From: Motilimonas sp. E26 | GTDB lineage: Bacteria; Pseudomonadota; Gammaproteobacteria; Enterobacterales; CBDFNC01 | Direction of reading: 5' to 3' | Length of the DNA stretch: 38,653 nucleotides | NCBI RefSeq assembly: GCF_021278025.1 | Contig: NZ_JAIBHJ010000035.1 | Coordinates: 1-38,653, forward strand | Part shown: positions 1 through 10,745 of the stretch, piece by piece | How the letters are laid out: each line of letters starts with the position of its first letter | How positions within the stretch are numbered: the stretch's first letter is position 1 | Notes under the pieces: model-generated | What the model saw: the letters and a program-made list of their open reading frames with translations, nothing else | What the model was told of the DNA's origin: nothing | The model's database searches: none | Translations under genes and position numbers: made by a program

Positions 1-49
1 TTCTTAACCACCTGATGTTGCGTTGCGCCTTGCGCTGTGCCGTCTCAGT
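1..49 (-). other. start of rRNA operon leader (partial)
   Basis: This is the first ~49 nt of the transcript expected from the rrn P1-type promoter. It contains no ORF. A boxA antitermination site is not visible and would be expected further left, outside the window. Confidence 0.55.
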
Positions 50-57
50 GGTTGCGC

Positions 58-85
58 ATTATAGGGAGATTCGATTTTGGTGCAA
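58..85 (-). promoter_or_regulatory. rRNA operon P1-type promoter
   Basis: Read on the minus strand, TTGCAC (80-85) and TATAAT (58-63) are separated by 16 bp, the short spacer typical of rrn P1 promoters. The bases after the -10, GCGCAACCACTGAGACGG, closely match the E. coli rrn P1 start region (GCGCCACCACTGACACGG as I remember it). AT-rich sequence upstream (about 90-150) could be an UP element. By analogy the start site would be near position 49. Transcription leaves the window to the left, just downstream of clpB, the same place rrnG has in E. coli. The 16S gene itself is outside the window. Confidence 0.85.
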
Positions 86-155
86 GGGGTTTTACGCAGA
101 TTTATAAAAGTTAGACATTAACGAACAAAAAAAAACCAAATAGAACAAATTTACA

Positions 156-190
156 GCAAAACCACCTTCAGATGACATCTGAAGGTGGTT
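156..190 (-). terminator. clpB intrinsic terminator
   Basis: A perfect 15-bp inverted repeat (160-174 and 176-190, one base at the centre) lies about 30 bp after the clpB stop. On the minus strand it is followed by a short T4 run. It separates clpB transcription from the rRNA promoter just beyond. Confidence 0.8.
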
Positions 191-220
191 ACTGTAAGCA
201 GAATTAAGCCGCCTAGCAGC

Positions 221-2797
221 TTAATTCTGGGTAAAACTGAAACGCTCTCCTTCCATATCTACATTGATTGATGCCCCAGGTATCAATTTACCCGACAAAA
301 TGGCCTGCGCTAATGGGTTTTCCAATTCTTGTTGGATAGCTCGCTTCAAAGGACGAGCACCGTATACCGAATCAAACCCAGCTTCCGCAATATGTGACAA
401 TGCCGCATCAGTAACATTGAGCTGGTAATCTTTTTCCGTTAATCGTGCCTGCAAACGCTGCAACTGGATCTTGGCGATAGACTTAATGTGTTCACCAAAT
501 AATGGATGGAACACAACCGTTTCATCGACGCGATTTAAAAACTCAGGTCTAAAGCTTTGCATGAGCACACCTAACACTCGCTCTTTCATTTCAGCATAAC
601 TGGCATGTTGAAAATGCTCTTGGATCACATCTGAGCCCAAGTTCGAGGTCATAATGATTACCGTATTTCTGAAATCAACCGTGCGACCTTGGCCATCCGT
701 TAAACGGCCATCATCTAGCACCTGAAGCAAAATGTTAAACACATCTGGATGTGCCTTCTCGACCTCATCTAACAAGATCACCGAATAAGGTTTACGCCGG
801 ACTGCTTCAGTAAGATAGCCGCCCTCTTCGTAACCCACGTAGCCCGGAGGCGCACCTACTAACCGAGCAACAGAATGTTTTTCCATAAACTCGGACATAT
901 CAATACGAACCATATTGTCTTCGGTATCGAATAAGAAATTTGCCAGTGCTTTACACAACTCTGTTTTACCCACACCTGTAGGCCCTAAAAATAAAAAAGA
1001 GCCAATGGGTTTATTCGGATCAGCTAGTCCGGCTCGACTACGGCGAATGGCATTGGATACAGCGTCAACGGCTTCATTTTGTCCAATTACCCGAGTATGT
1101 AATTGCTGCTCCATTTTTAGCAGCTTTTCTCTTTCTCCCTCGAGCATCTTACTGACGGGGATCCCAGTCCAACGTGACAACACATCAGCAATTTCATTTT
1201 CACTCACGCGATGACGTAATAATGTCATGTCTTGCATTTCAGCTTGTGAGGCTAAATCTAGCTGTTTCTCTAATTCGGGGATTCGCCCATATTGCAATTC
1301 AGACATCCGACTTAAATCACTTGCACGACGCGCAAATTCTAAGTCAAGACGCGCTTGCTCTAATTCAGACTTGATATGCTGAGTACCTGACAAAGCAGCT
1401 TTCTCGGCCTTCCAAACCTCATCGAGCTCTTTAAAAGCAAACTCTTTCTCGACCAACTCTTCAGACAATAATTGCAAACGCTTTTTACTTGCATCGTCTT
1501 CTTCTTTAGTCAGCGCTTGCTGCTCTAATTTAAGCTGAATTATTTTGCGCTCAAGGCGCTCAAGAGGCTCAGGTTTCGAATCGATTTGCAGGCGAATACT
1601 TGATGCCGCCTCGTCAATCAAGTCAATTGCTTTATCAGGCAGCTGTCGATCAGAAATATAGCGATAAGATAATTGGGCTGCTGCAACAATCGCAGGATCG
1701 GTAATTTCTACTTTATGGTGTAGCTCGTAGCGTTCTTTCAAGCCGCGTAAAATAGCAATAGTATCTTCTACCGAAGGCTCTTCAACCAACACTTTCTGGA
1801 AGCGACGCTCTAACGCAGCATCTTTTTCGATGTACTTGCGATATTCATCCAACGTGGTGGCTCCAACACAGTGAAGCTCACCGCGTGCCAATGCAGGTTT
1901 AAGCATATTGCCCGCATCCATCGCACCATCGCTTTTACCCGCGCCAACCATAGTATGAAGTTCGTCGATAAAGAGGATCACTTGGCCTTCTTCTTTAGCC
2001 AATTCGTTTAATACTGCTTTTAAACGCTCTTCAAATTCACCGCGATATTTAGCGCCCGCGACCAATGAGCCCATGTCCAAAGAAAGCACGCGTTTATGCT
2101 TCAATCCTTCTGGCACTTCACCATCAATGATACGCTGAGCTAAGCCTTCCGCAATTGCTGTTTTACCGACACCGGGGGCACCAATTAACACCGGGTTATT
2201 TTTGGTACGGCGTTGCAACACTTGAATAGTGCGACGGATCTCGTCATCGCGACCAATCACAGGATCTAATTTACCTTGCTCTGCGCGCTCAGTCAGATCG
2301 ATTGTGTACTTTTCTAAGGCTTGTCGTTGGTCTTCGGCGTTTTGATCATCTACCTTTTGCCCACCACGTACTTTTTCAATCGCCGATTCAATATTTTTCT
2401 GGTTTGCCCCAGCTTTACGCAAAATATCACCTAAAGCGCTTTTATCTTCACAAGCGGCCAGAATAAATAGCTCCGATGATATGTATTTATCTTTACGCTT
2501 TTGCGCCAACTTATCACAATAGTTAAGGAGTACACCCAAGTTATTAGCAAGTTGCACATCGCCGCCAATGCCTTCTACCTTAGGGAGTTTGTCAAGCGCT
2601 TGCGAAAGTTGCGAGCGTAATGCGCTAACATCAACACCAGCTTCGGTTAACAATGGACGAATAGAGCCCGCGTCTTGGTTTAGCAACGCTGTCATTAAAT
2701 GCACGGGTTCAATAAATTGGTGGTCTCGCCCTAACGCAAGGGATTGGGCATCAGAGATAGCAAGTTGAAATTTACTGGTAAGTCTATCGAGTCGCAT
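221..2797 (-). CDS. clpB: ClpB ATP-dependent disaggregase (Hsp100)
   Basis: Cytoplasmic hexameric AAA+ chaperone that works with DnaK/DnaJ/GrpE to pull proteins out of heat-induced aggregates. At 858 residues it matches the family length (E. coli 857). An N-terminal Clp_N domain (about 1-145) is followed by AAA-1 with Walker A GAPGVGKT (206-213) and the LFIDELHT Walker B. The M-domain coiled coil (about 410-530) separates it from AAA-2, with GPTGVGKT near 605 and [11 protein letters not shown]. Arginine-finger segments LERRF and FLNRVDE are present. A sigma-32-type promoter precedes the gene and a perfect hairpin terminator follows it. Codon 149, the internal GTG start of the short ClpB form in E. 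coli, is GTA here. Confidence 0.98.
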   Translation of the reverse strand: MRLDRLTSKFQLAISDAQSLALGRDHQFIEPVHLMTALLNQDAGSIRPLLTEAGVDVSALRSQLSQALDKLPKVEGIGGDVQLANNLGVLLNYCDKLAQKRKDKYISSELFILAACEDKSALGDILRKAGANQKNIESAIEKVRGGQKVDDQNAEDQRQALEKYTIDLTERAEQGKLDPVIGRDDEIRRTIQVLQRRTKNNPVLIGAPGVGKTAIAEGLAQRIIDGEVPEGLKHKRVLSLDMGSLVAGAKYRGEFEERLKAVLNELAKEEGQVILFIDELHTMVGAGKSDGAMDAGNMLKPALARGELHCVGATTLDEYRKYIEKDAALERRFQKVLVEEPSVEDTIAILRGLKERYELHHKVEITDPAIVAAAQLSYRYISDRQLPDKAIDLIDEAASSIRLQIDSKPEPLERLERKIIQLKLEQQALTKEEDDASKKRLQLLSEELVEKEFAFKELDEVWKAEKAALSGTQHIKSELEQARLDLEFARRASDLSRMSELQYGRIPELEKQLDLASQAEMQDMTLLRHRVSENEIADVLSRWTGIPVSKMLEGEREKLLKMEQQLHTRVIGQNEAVDAVSNAIRRSRAGLADPNKPIGSFLFLGPTGVGKTELCKALANFLFDTEDNMVRIDMSEFMEKHSVARLVGAPPGYVGYEEGGYLTEAVRRKPYSVILLDEVEKAHPDVFNILLQVLDDGRLTDGQGRTVDFRNTVIIMTSNLGSDVIQEHFQHASYAEMKERVLGVLMQSFRPEFLNRVDETVVFHPLFGEHIKSIAKIQLQRLQARLTEKDYQLNVTDAALSHIAEAGFDSVYGARPLKRAIQQELENPLAQAILSGKLIPGASINVDMEGERFSFTQN

Positions 2798-2832
2798 ACA
2801 ACAATCCTAAAATTAATCATCTTCTGATTATA

Positions 2833-2861
2833 TAGATAGGTGCACTGGCACGAGTTTCAAG
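2833..2861 (-). promoter_or_regulatory. sigma-32-like heat-shock promoter of clpB
   Basis: On the minus strand CTTGAAA (2855-2861) is followed after 13 bp by ACCTATCTA (2833-2841). These fit the sigma-32 consensus -35 (CTTGAAA) and -10 (CCCCATNTA). The site lies in the 67-bp gap between pgeF and clpB, as expected for a heat-shock gene with its own promoter. Confidence 0.75.
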
Positions 2862-2864
2862 TTT

Positions 2865-3599
2865 TTATTTTGTTAAATAAATCAAACTGGCCATGCGCCC
2901 GGTAACTCCTTCTTTTCGATATGAAAAAAAGGTATCTGTTTCTGAAAAGGTACAATGATCACCGCCATAGACATGGCTGACTCCCAGCTCAGCTAACGCT
3001 AATCGCGCGAGCTGGTACAGGTCAGCCTTCCATTTACCTTCTTCGTCTGTGGTAAATGCTGACGCAAAATCGTCACTTTGTTGAATAAAAGCATCTCGCA
3101 CTTCACTGCCAACTTGAAATGCCATTGGCCCGATAGCAGGGCCTAGCCACACTAATATATCTTGATTATTAGCGGGGGCCTGCCTAATAGCTTGCTTTAA
3201 AATACCATTACAAAGGCCGCGCCATCCGGCGTGAACCGCCGCCACAAAAGAGCCCTGCTGGTCTGTTATCAGTACCGGTAAACAATCAGCCGTCATGACA
3301 ACACATGCAAACTCAGGAATATCGGTCCAACTGCCATCAGCAACGGGCACCACGGCGGTAGACAAAGAGGCCTTAATCACATCGGTACTGTGTACTTGCT
3401 CTAACCATAGTGGCTCATTAGCAAGCCCCACTTCAGTTTTCAGTAACGCCCGATTAGTTAATACATGCTCAGCATTATCATTAACGTGCAATCCCAAATT
3501 CAGACTTGAATACTGCGCCTGACTCACACCGCCTTCTCGTGTCGTTGAGTAAGCCACTACATTTGCAGGAGCAGGCCAATTCGGTTTGAGTAAGCGCAT
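2865..3599 (-). CDS. pgeF: PgeF/YfiH-family purine nucleoside phosphorylase (laccase-domain protein)
   Basis: Member of the YfiH/DUF152 'multicopper polyphenol oxidoreductase laccase' family. E. coli PgeF has a role in peptidoglycan editing, and relatives act as purine nucleoside phosphorylases/deaminases. The metal-site residues sit in the usual motifs: QVHSTD (His70), TADC (Cys106) and AVHAGWRG (His123). I start it at the ATG at 3597-3599 (244 aa). This fits the family length of about 243 and lies 4 nt after the rluD stop, suggesting translational coupling. A longer reading frame to 3686 would overlap rluD and adds 29 residues unlike the family. Confidence 0.9.
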   Translation of the reverse strand: MRLLKPNWPAPANVVAYSTTREGGVSQAQYSSLNLGLHVNDNAEHVLTNRALLKTEVGLANEPLWLEQVHSTDVIKASLSTAVVPVADGSWTDIPEFACVVMTADCLPVLITDQQGSFVAAVHAGWRGLCNGILKQAIRQAPANNQDILVWLGPAIGPMAFQVGSEVRDAFIQQSDDFASAFTTDEEGKWKADLYQLARLALAELGVSHVYGGDHCTFSETDTFFSYRKEGVTGRMASLIYLTK

Positions 3600-3603
3600 A
3601 GGG

Positions 3604-4578
3604 TTAATACTCTTCTTGTGGATTATCTTTAGTGTCTTGACGCAAAATTTCCGCCAGTTCAACCATGTCATCAGGTATCGGTGCATGCCATTGCATCAAC
3701 TCGCCTGTAATTGGATGCTCTAATTCCAACATCGCGGCATGTAGTGCTTGACGTTTAAAGCCGCGCAACACAGTAACCAACTCAGGACCAGCATTTTTTG
3801 GCAAGCGAGCACGCCCACCATAAAGTTGGTCACCCACCAATGGATGGCCTAAGTGAGACATATGCACACGAATTTGATGGGTACGCCCAGTTTCTAGGCG
3901 CAACCTTAAGCGCGTATGTGAACGGTACTTTTCAGCAACACGGTAGTGTGTAACCGCGGGTTTACCTGTTTCTTTAACCGCCATTTGAGTGCGATGGGTA
4001 CTGTGACGACCAATCGCCGCATCCACCAATCCGCCGGCAGTCAGTTTACCTATCGCAATGGCTTCATATTCACGAGTAATATTACGTGCTTGCAGCGCGG
4101 TAACTAGGTGAGTTTGTGCCGGAACGGTTTTCGCTACGACCATCAAGCCTGTTGTGTCTTTGTCCAAGCGGTGTACGATACCTGCGCGTGGCACTTCAAC
4201 AATACTCGGGCAATGGTGTAATAAGGCGTTTAGAACCGTGCCATCTGGATTACCAGCACCAGGGTGGACCACTAGATCAGCGGGTTTGTTGATCACTAAA
4301 ATGTCGTCATCTTCATAAACAATATTGAGTGGGATCGGCTGCGCTTCAAAACGCACTTCGTCCTCCAATACGGCATTCAACACAATTTCTTGTCCTGGTA
4401 ATACCTTCTCCCTTGGCTTGTTCGCTATCCGCCCATCTAAAAGCACGCGATCGGCCAAAATCCACTCTTTAATACGCGATCTTGAGTAATCAGGGAAAAG
4501 TTCCGCTAACGCTTGATCTAATCGCTGTCCAATTTGATGAGGAGCAACCTCACCCTGTAATTCTAATTCCTGACTCAT
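3604..4578 (-). CDS. rluD: 23S rRNA pseudouridine synthase RluD
   Basis: Modifies uridines 1911, 1915 and 1917 in helix 69 of 23S rRNA (family knowledge), which supports ribosome assembly. It is 324 aa, with an N-terminal S4 RNA-binding domain (about 16-75). The RluA-type catalytic domain carries the HRLDKDTTG motif, with catalytic Asp139 at the E. coli position. It is the first gene of a minus-strand pair with pgeF and is divergent from bamD across 126 bp, the same arrangement as in E. coli. Confidence 0.97.
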   Translation of the reverse strand: MSQELELQGEVAPHQIGQRLDQALAELFPDYSRSRIKEWILADRVLLDGRIANKPREKVLPGQEIVLNAVLEDEVRFEAQPIPLNIVYEDDDILVINKPADLVVHPGAGNPDGTVLNALLHHCPSIVEVPRAGIVHRLDKDTTGLMVVAKTVPAQTHLVTALQARNITREYEAIAIGKLTAGGLVDAAIGRHSTHRTQMAVKETGKPAVTHYRVAEKYRSHTRLRLRLETGRTHQIRVHMSHLGHPLVGDQLYGGRARLPKNAGPELVTVLRGFKRQALHAAMLELEHPITGELMQWHAPIPDDMVELAEILRQDTKDNPQEEY

Positions 4579-4704
4579 ATACTTCTTATCATTAGTGGGT
4601 GTAAAAGCTGAATAGCTTCACTATATCATTTATTTTAACTTTTCTTTTGTCTCAGCATAACGGATACTTTCACCTTTTACGAAAAGACGAAACAAATAGG
4701 TATT

Positions 4705-5463
4705 ATGAAGAAGAGCGTACGGCTAATTTCAGCGGTGGCATTTACCGCTATATTTACCTTAGGCTGCTCATCAAAAGATGACGCAGAAAAAGTGCCTGAT
4801 AAAGCACCTGTTGTTTTATACGAAGACGCACAGCTGGCATTACAAGCAGGTAATTTTACTCAAGCTGCAGAAGTTCTCGAAGCACTCGATGCTCGCTACC
4901 CTTTTGGTCCTCATTCAGAACAAGTGCAACTTGACCTGATTTACGCTTATTACAAAAGCGATGAATTTGCTCAGGCTATGGCTAATATCGAGCGATTTCT
5001 ACGTTTAAGCCCGACCCATAAAAACATTGATTATGTTTACTATATGCGCGGCTTAACCCATATGGCGATGAGCTCAACTTTCTTCCATGGTTTATTCGGC
5101 ATCGATCGCTTTGATCGAAACACCGCTCACTATCAAAATGCATTTATGGATTTTAAACGGTTATTACAACGTTACCCTGATAGTGTTTATGCCGCTGACG
5201 CCCAAGCTCGTATGATAGGTATTAAAAACAGCCTAGCGCGCTATGAAATCGAAGTAGCTAAATGGTATATCAAACGCGATGCTTATGTTGCGGCCATCAA
5301 TCGGGGCAAGTACGTGTTAGAACACTTCCCAGACACCGCAGCTACCGAGCAAGCCCTAGAAGTGATGCTAACGGGTTATACAGAGCTGAAAGTTGAAGAG
5401 CCAAAGACCCGTACGCTGGCAGTCATGAAAGCAAACTTCCCAAATAACAAGTGGGTTCGCTAA
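4705..5463 (+). CDS. bamD: Outer membrane assembly lipoprotein BamD
   Basis: Essential lipoprotein of the BAM complex, which inserts beta-barrel proteins into the outer membrane. The 252-aa product starts with a lipoprotein signal peptide and a lipobox ending in LGC, so Cys21 is the predicted lipidated residue. TPR-like helical repeats follow, for example LALQAGNFTQAAEVLEALDA and the YYMRG segment. It stands alone on the plus strand, opposite rluD, and ends at a hairpin shared with glnB. The predicted lipidation depends on the Lgt/LspA pathway; lspA is in this window. Confidence 0.96.
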   Translation: MKKSVRLISAVAFTAIFTLGCSSKDDAEKVPDKAPVVLYEDAQLALQAGNFTQAAEVLEALDARYPFGPHSEQVQLDLIYAYYKSDEFAQAMANIERFLRLSPTHKNIDYVYYMRGLTHMAMSSTFFHGLFGIDRFDRNTAHYQNAFMDFKRLLQRYPDSVYAADAQARMIGIKNSLARYEIEVAKWYIKRDAYVAAINRGKYVLEHFPDTAATEQALEVMLTGYTELKVEEPKTRTLAVMKANFPNNKWVR

Positions 5464-5487
5464 GGTATATTCTTTTCTAACCCAAAT

Positions 5488-5516
5488 AAAAAAGGCTCAT
5501 TAATATGAGCCTTTTT
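5488..5516. terminator. bidirectional terminator between bamD and glnB
   Basis: AAGGCTCAT (5492-5500) pairs with ATGAGCCTT (5505-5513) around a TAAT loop, flanked by an A-tract and a T-tract. It can stop transcription from both convergent genes. Confidence 0.88.
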
Positions 5517-5561
5517 AGTATCTGCTAATTATCTTAAGCCTAAGCAGCAAAATAAGAACAA

Positions 5562-5903
<342 letters not shown>

Positions 5904-6002
5904 TCAACCTTTACCTATGTATCGGGACCCTAAGGCCATGCTTTACCTTCATTGTGATAAAATATTACTGAATATTCAAGGCGCTAACCTAAGCTAAATT
6001 GA

Positions 6003-6932
6003 TTACCTCAATTCAGCAGGCACCTCAAAAATAACATTTTCTTCTACACCTGGGTTTTCGATCACCACTTTGCCACCCAAAGCTTCAACTCGGCTCACCA
6101 CGGCACGCACCAACACTTCAGGTGCTGATGCTCCAGCAGTAACGCCAACCTGACTCACACCTTCTAGCCATTCTGAACGAATATCATCAGCCGTATCAAT
6201 TAAGTAAGCAGCGGTTCCTGCTTTTTCAGATTTTTCACGCAAGCGATTTGAATTAGAAGAGTTCTTAGAGCCTACAACCAATACCACTTGGGTTTTATCA
6301 GATAAGTCTTTTACCGCATCTTGACGATTTTGAGTGGCGTAACATATATCTTTCTTACGTGGCCCTTCAATTTGCGGAAACTTTTCGCGTAGCGCATCAA
6401 TCACTTCTGAAGTGTCATCAACAGACAAAGTAGTTTGAGTACAAAATAACAAATGTTCAGGATCTTTTACCGTTAACGCGGCCACATCAGCAACCGATTC
6501 AACTAAGTAAATCCCCCCCTGTTCGTTATTATACTGACCCATGGTGCCTTCCACCTCAGGATGCCCCTGATGGCCAATCAAAATACACTCATGGCCACGA
6601 CGGCTGGCACGGGTAACTTCCATATGAACTTTCGTGACTAATGGGCAAGTTGCATCAAATACTTTTAGCGCGCGGCGCTGCGCTTCTTTGCGTACCACTT
6701 GAGACACGCCGTGAGCACTGAAAATGACAATCGAGTTATCAGGTACTTCATCAAGCTCTTCCACAAATACCGCACCACGGGCCTTTAAGCCATCGACTAC
6801 ATACTTGTTATGCACCACTTCATGACGCACATAAATAGGCGGTTCAAATAGCTCTAATGCACGCTCAACAATACTGATAGCACGATGAACCCCAGCGCAA
6901 AAACCGCGCGGGTTAGCTAATAAGATTTCCAT
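6003..6932 (-). CDS. ispH: 4-hydroxy-3-methylbut-2-enyl diphosphate reductase IspH
   Basis: Last enzyme of the MEP isoprenoid pathway, reducing HMBPP to IPP and DMAPP. The three Fe-S cluster cysteines are Cys12 (RGFCAG), Cys96 (DATCPL) and Cys197 (DICYAT), as in E. coli. It is 309 aa, slightly shorter than E. coli's 316. The fkpB stop TAG forms part of the Shine-Dalgarno (TAGGAG) 6 nt before the ATG, so the two genes are tightly coupled. It is the last gene of the murJ-ribF-ileS-lspA-fkpB-ispH cluster. Confidence 0.98.
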   Translation of the reverse strand: MEILLANPRGFCAGVHRAISIVERALELFEPPIYVRHEVVHNKYVVDGLKARGAVFVEELDEVPDNSIVIFSAHGVSQVVRKEAQRRALKVFDATCPLVTKVHMEVTRASRRGHECILIGHQGHPEVEGTMGQYNNEQGGIYLVESVADVAALTVKDPEHLLFCTQTTLSVDDTSEVIDALREKFPQIEGPRKKDICYATQNRQDAVKDLSDKTQVVLVVGSKNSSNSNRLREKSEKAGTAAYLIDTADDIRSEWLEGVSQVGVTAGASAPEVLVRAVVSRVEALGGKVVIENPGVEENVIFEVPAELR

Positions 6933-6941
6933 AATTAGCTC

Positions 6942-7376
6942 CTAATCTATGCTGATCACGTCAACATCAAAGGTTAACGATTGACCCGCTAGCGGATGAT
7001 TGAAGTCTACAGTGACCGATTCACCCGTGACTTCACGTACAATGCCCGGCAATTCATTACCATCAGGTTGAGTAAACGCAATGATAGCACCTACCTCAGC
7101 AGGAGCATCGGCGCCAAATTTACTGCGTTCAACGTAATAAATGTTATCTGGATTAGGTTGGCCAAAGGCATCTTCTGGCTCAAGTTCAAACGACTTACTT
7201 TCGCCTTCGGTTAAACCTAATAAACATTTTTCAAAGTTCACTGTTAGGCTGCCATCGCCCATACGAAACTTGGCAGGCTTATTATTGACTTTAGTGCTAT
7301 CAGCCGCTGAGCCATCAGATAACTTAATAGTGAAGTGCATCACCACTTCACTGTTAGCCGTAATTGCCTTAGTCAT
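6942..7376 (-). CDS. fkpB: FKBP-type peptidyl-prolyl isomerase (SlpA/FkpB)
   Basis: SlyD-like FKBP fold prolyl isomerase and chaperone, cytoplasmic, with no signal peptide. The 144-aa product has the FKBP signature regions near the N-terminus (VVMHFTIKLSDG) and the chaperone insert-in-flap region around LEPEDAFGQPNPDNI. It lacks the His-rich metal-binding tail of SlyD, supporting SlpA/FkpB. Its ATG overlaps the lspA stop by 8 nt (ATGACTAA), a sign of translational coupling. The lspA-fkpB-ispH order is the same in E. coli. Confidence 0.95.
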   Translation of the reverse strand: MTKAITANSEVVMHFTIKLSDGSAADSTKVNNKPAKFRMGDGSLTVNFEKCLLGLTEGESKSFELEPEDAFGQPNPDNIYYVERSKFGADAPAEVGAIIAFTQPDGNELPGIVREVTGESVTVDFNHPLAGQSLTFDVDVISID

Positions 7377-7893
7377 TTTTTACTTCCTTTTGCTCTGGCC
7401 GCTTAACAAGTAACGCATCAAGAATAATGATCACCGCACCAATACAAATCGCGCTGTCGGCAATATTAAATGCAGGCCAGCGATAAAAGCCAAAATCGAA
7501 ATCTAAAAAGTCCACTACAAAGCCATGGTATAAACGATCAACTAAGTTGCCAATCGCGCCACCAAGGATCAAGGTATAAGCAGCGTTTAACCATTTCTCT
7601 TGATACGGTGACTTTTTCAGCCAGTAAAGCAATACCCCACTCACAAAGACTGCAATACTGGTAAAAAACCAACGTTGCCAACCACCAGCATCATGCAAGA
7701 AGCTAAAGGCGGCACCATAGTTTCTTGCATAGGTGAAGTTAAAAAACGGCAACACCTGAATCGATTCATACAAATCAAAGTTCAGATGAACATAAGCCTT
7801 AGTGATCATATCGACAGCAAACACCAGAATCGCTAGCCAAAGCCAGCGCAGTCCGGTTTTTTGCATCGCTTCTTGCGGCGACGAATTAGGCAT
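7369..7893 (-). CDS. lspA: Lipoprotein signal peptidase (signal peptidase II)
   Basis: Inner-membrane aspartyl protease that removes signal peptides from diacylglyceryl prolipoproteins such as BamD. Four hydrophobic segments are visible. The catalytic aspartates are Asp119 in GNLVDR and Asp146 in NIADSA, and [12 protein letters not shown] is conserved. I start at the ATG 7891-7893, overlapping the ileS stop (ATGCCTAA), giving 174 aa. An AGGAG lies about 12 nt upstream. A GTG at 7914 would add seven residues but would place that AGGAG inside the gene. Confidence 0.95.
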   Translation of the reverse strand: MPNSSPQEAMQKTGLRWLWLAILVFAVDMITKAYVHLNFDLYESIQVLPFFNFTYARNYGAAFSFLHDAGGWQRWFFTSIAVFVSGVLLYWLKKSPYQEKWLNAAYTLILGGAIGNLVDRLYHGFVVDFLDFDFGFYRWPAFNIADSAICIGAVIIILDALLVKRPEQKEVKND

Positions 7894-10711
7894 AATGGCG
7901 AACTTCTCCTTCACCTGATACGTTGGTCACACAGCGACCACATAGCTCTGGGTGCTCTGCAACTGAGCCCACATCTTCAATATGGTGCCAACAGCGGCCA
8001 CATTTCGTGGCTTCAGAGGCCTCTACCAACACGGATAAGCCCTCAACTTCGGTCTTCATTGCTGTCGTAGGAGCCGCTTCTAAGCTCACTTCTGCTTTTG
8101 ATGTTAACAGAACAAAACGCAATTCATTTTCAATCAAGGCTAATTTCTCAGCTTGCTCCGTTGTCACAAACAAAGTGACATTAGCCGCTAAGCCGCCCCC
8201 GATCTTGCCATCACGGCGCGCTTGCTCGAGCGATTTATTCACTTCACCACGGATGCGAATGACTTCATCCCAGTATTCGTTATTTAGTTTTTCGCTTTCA
8301 TCTAATGCAAATAAGCCCTCAAACCAAACGCCCGTGAAAACGAATTCATCACGCTCGCCCGGCATACGCTGCCAAATTTCATCCGCAGTGAAACTCATGA
8401 TCGGCGCCATTAAACGCACCAAAGACTCACAAATCAAGTACATGGCAGTTTGACAACTGCGACGAGCTAAACCATCAGACTTAGCGGTGTACTGGCGGTC
8501 CTTAATGATATCTAAGTAGAAACTACCTAAATCAATCGAGCAGAAGTGCATCATTTTTTGCGTGACGGTTAGCAATTGATAGTTATCGTAGGCATCCACT
8601 AACGCATCTTGCAGTTCTTTAGCTTTACCTACCGCCCAACGGTCAAGTGCAACCATCTCATTTGGTGCTACCATGTCCGTTTTCGGATCAAAACCATTTA
8701 AGTTAGCTAATAAGAAACGCATGGTATTACGAATACGACGGTAGCTATCAGCACTGCGTTTTAAGATTTCATCCGATACCGTCATCTCGCCGGTGTAATC
8801 CGTTGATGCCACCCATAAGCGTAAAATATCCGCGCCTAGCTCATTCATGACCACTTGAGGTGATACCACGTTACCGATAGATTTTGACATCTTGCGGCCG
8901 TTAGCATCAACGGTGAAACCGTGAGTTAACACTTCTTTATAAGGCGCTTCGCCATTCATCGCGGTGCCCGTCATTAGAGACGACTGGAACCAACCACGAT
9001 GCTGATCGGAACCTTCAAGGTACATATCTGCTTTATGGCCATTGTATTCAGCGCGAGCAGCCACAACCGCCGCATGAGTTGAACCAGAATCAAACCACAC
9101 ATCTAACGTATCAGGTACCTTACGATACTGGTCGGCTTCATCACCTAATAGCTCGGCATCGTCAAGATCCCACCAAGCTTGAATCCCTTCTTTTTCAACT
9201 TTCTGCGCTACTTTTTCGATTAATTCAGATGAATTCGGGTGTAGCTCTTGGGTTTCTTTGTGGACAAATAATGCAATTGGCACACCCCAAGTACGTTGGC
9301 GCGAAATACACCAGTCAGGACGACCTTCAACCATTTTCTCGATACGATTTTGGCCCCACTCAGGGATCCAACGCACCGACTTAATTTCGCCCATGGCGGT
9401 ATCACGTAGACCATTTTGATCCATCGAGATAAACCATTGTGGCGTGGCACGAAAGATAATCGGCGTTTTATGGCGCCAACAATGTGGATAGCTGTGACGA
9501 AAAGCAACAAAGTGCATTAACGCACCTTTTTCTTTCAACACTTCCACTACGCTGTCGTTCGCTTTAAACACGTGCTGACCAGCAAATAGTTCAGTATCGG
9601 CTTTATATACGCCGTTGTCACCGACCGGGTTAGCCACTTCTAGGCCGTATTTATTACCAACGATAAAGTCGTCTTGGCCATGGCCCGGCGCGGTATGCAC
9701 TACACCAGTACCAGATTCGGTAGTGACGTGTTCGCCTAAAATAGCCGGCACGCTAAAGTCATAGAATGGATGGTTAAATTGCGCTAGCTCTAGTGCTTCA
9801 CCTTTGGCAAAGCCGAGTTTACGAAATTCAGTGATTTCGTAACGCGCTAAACACGCATCCATTAGCTCTTCAGCTAAAATCAAACGCTCTTTGCCTGCCG
9901 CAGAAACCACTTCGACTAGCACATAATCAAGATTCGCCGCTAGGGCTACCGCACGGTTAGCCGGTAGGGTCCAAGGCGTGGTGGTCCAGATTAATACCGA
10001 TACTTGACCTTCACCTGCATCCCCTTCAAGGGCGAAACGAGATACCAAATCCGCTTCATCTTTAGCAGCAAAACGAACATCAATCGCAGGCGAGGTTTTA
10101 TCTTCGTACTCTACTTCTGCTTCAGCTAACGCGGAACCACAGTCGGTACACCAATGCACCGGCTTAGAGCCCTTATGCAAATGGCCATTATCAATAATTT
10201 TACCTAGGGCTCGAATAATGTTGGCTTCTGTTGAAAAGTCCATGGTTAAGTAGGGATTTTGCCAATCACCTAACACACCTAAACGGATAAAATCTTTGCG
10301 TTGACCATCAACTTGCTTAGCTGCATATTCGCGACATTTTTTACGAAAGTCTGCCGCACTAATTTTTTGACCTGGCTTGCCTACTTTTTGCTCAACTTTA
10401 AGTTCAATCGGCAAACCGTGACAATCCCAACCTGGAATATAAGGCGAGTCAAAATCCGCTAGGGTTTTCGACTTAATAATAATGTCTTTTAGGATCTTGT
10501 TAACTGAGTGACCAATATGAATATCGCCGTTCGCATAAGGAGGGCCATCATGTAGGATAAAGGATTTTTTACCCTTTTTTGCCTCACGGATCTTGCCGTA
10601 AAGATCCTTTGCATACCATTCTTTCAACATGTTTGGCTCACGATTAGCTAAGTTAGCTTTCATCGGGAACCCTGTTTTAGGAAGATTCAGGGTGTCTTTA
10701 TAGTCGCTCAT
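7886..10711 (-). CDS. ileS: Isoleucyl-tRNA synthetase
   Basis: Class I aminoacyl-tRNA synthetase charging tRNA-Ile, with editing against valine. It is 941 aa (E. coli 938). The HIGH motif is at 65-68 and KMSKS at 607-611. A C-terminal zinc finger has Cys904, Cys907, Cys924 and Cys927 in two CGRC repeats. The N-terminus [17 protein letters not shown] closely follows E. coli, which fixes the start. It lies between ribF (34 bp upstream) and lspA (overlapping). Confidence 0.99.
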   Translation of the reverse strand: MSDYKDTLNLPKTGFPMKANLANREPNMLKEWYAKDLYGKIREAKKGKKSFILHDGPPYANGDIHIGHSVNKILKDIIIKSKTLADFDSPYIPGWDCHGLPIELKVEQKVGKPGQKISAADFRKKCREYAAKQVDGQRKDFIRLGVLGDWQNPYLTMDFSTEANIIRALGKIIDNGHLHKGSKPVHWCTDCGSALAEAEVEYEDKTSPAIDVRFAAKDEADLVSRFALEGDAGEGQVSVLIWTTTPWTLPANRAVALAANLDYVLVEVVSAAGKERLILAEELMDACLARYEITEFRKLGFAKGEALELAQFNHPFYDFSVPAILGEHVTTESGTGVVHTAPGHGQDDFIVGNKYGLEVANPVGDNGVYKADTELFAGQHVFKANDSVVEVLKEKGALMHFVAFRHSYPHCWRHKTPIIFRATPQWFISMDQNGLRDTAMGEIKSVRWIPEWGQNRIEKMVEGRPDWCISRQRTWGVPIALFVHKETQELHPNSSELIEKVAQKVEKEGIQAWWDLDDAELLGDEADQYRKVPDTLDVWFDSGSTHAAVVAARAEYNGHKADMYLEGSDQHRGWFQSSLMTGTAMNGEAPYKEVLTHGFTVDANGRKMSKSIGNVVSPQVVMNELGADILRLWVASTDYTGEMTVSDEILKRSADSYRRIRNTMRFLLANLNGFDPKTDMVAPNEMVALDRWAVGKAKELQDALVDAYDNYQLLTVTQKMMHFCSIDLGSFYLDIIKDRQYTAKSDGLARRSCQTAMYLICESLVRLMAPIMSFTADEIWQRMPGERDEFVFTGVWFEGLFALDESEKLNNEYWDEVIRIRGEVNKSLEQARRDGKIGGGLAANVTLFVTTEQAEKLALIENELRFVLLTSKAEVSLEAAPTTAMKTEVEGLSVLVEASEATKCGRCWHHIEDVGSVAEHPELCGRCVTNVSGEGEVRHYA

Positions 10712-10745
10712 TTAATCCAAGTTCCATTATCGGGAAGGTCAATTT

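Noticed and set aside
3600-3686. Longer PgeF starting inside rluD
   Set aside because: The added residues have no family match, and the downstream ATG gives the normal length and a coupled start after the rluD stop.
7923-8453. 176-codon plus-strand frame opposite ileS
   Set aside because: Antisense to a highly conserved essential gene, Ser/Thr/Arg-rich composition typical of a reverse-frame shadow.
9220-9510. 96-codon minus-strand frame inside ileS
   Set aside because: It lies wholly within the conserved ileS sequence in another frame; shadow frame.
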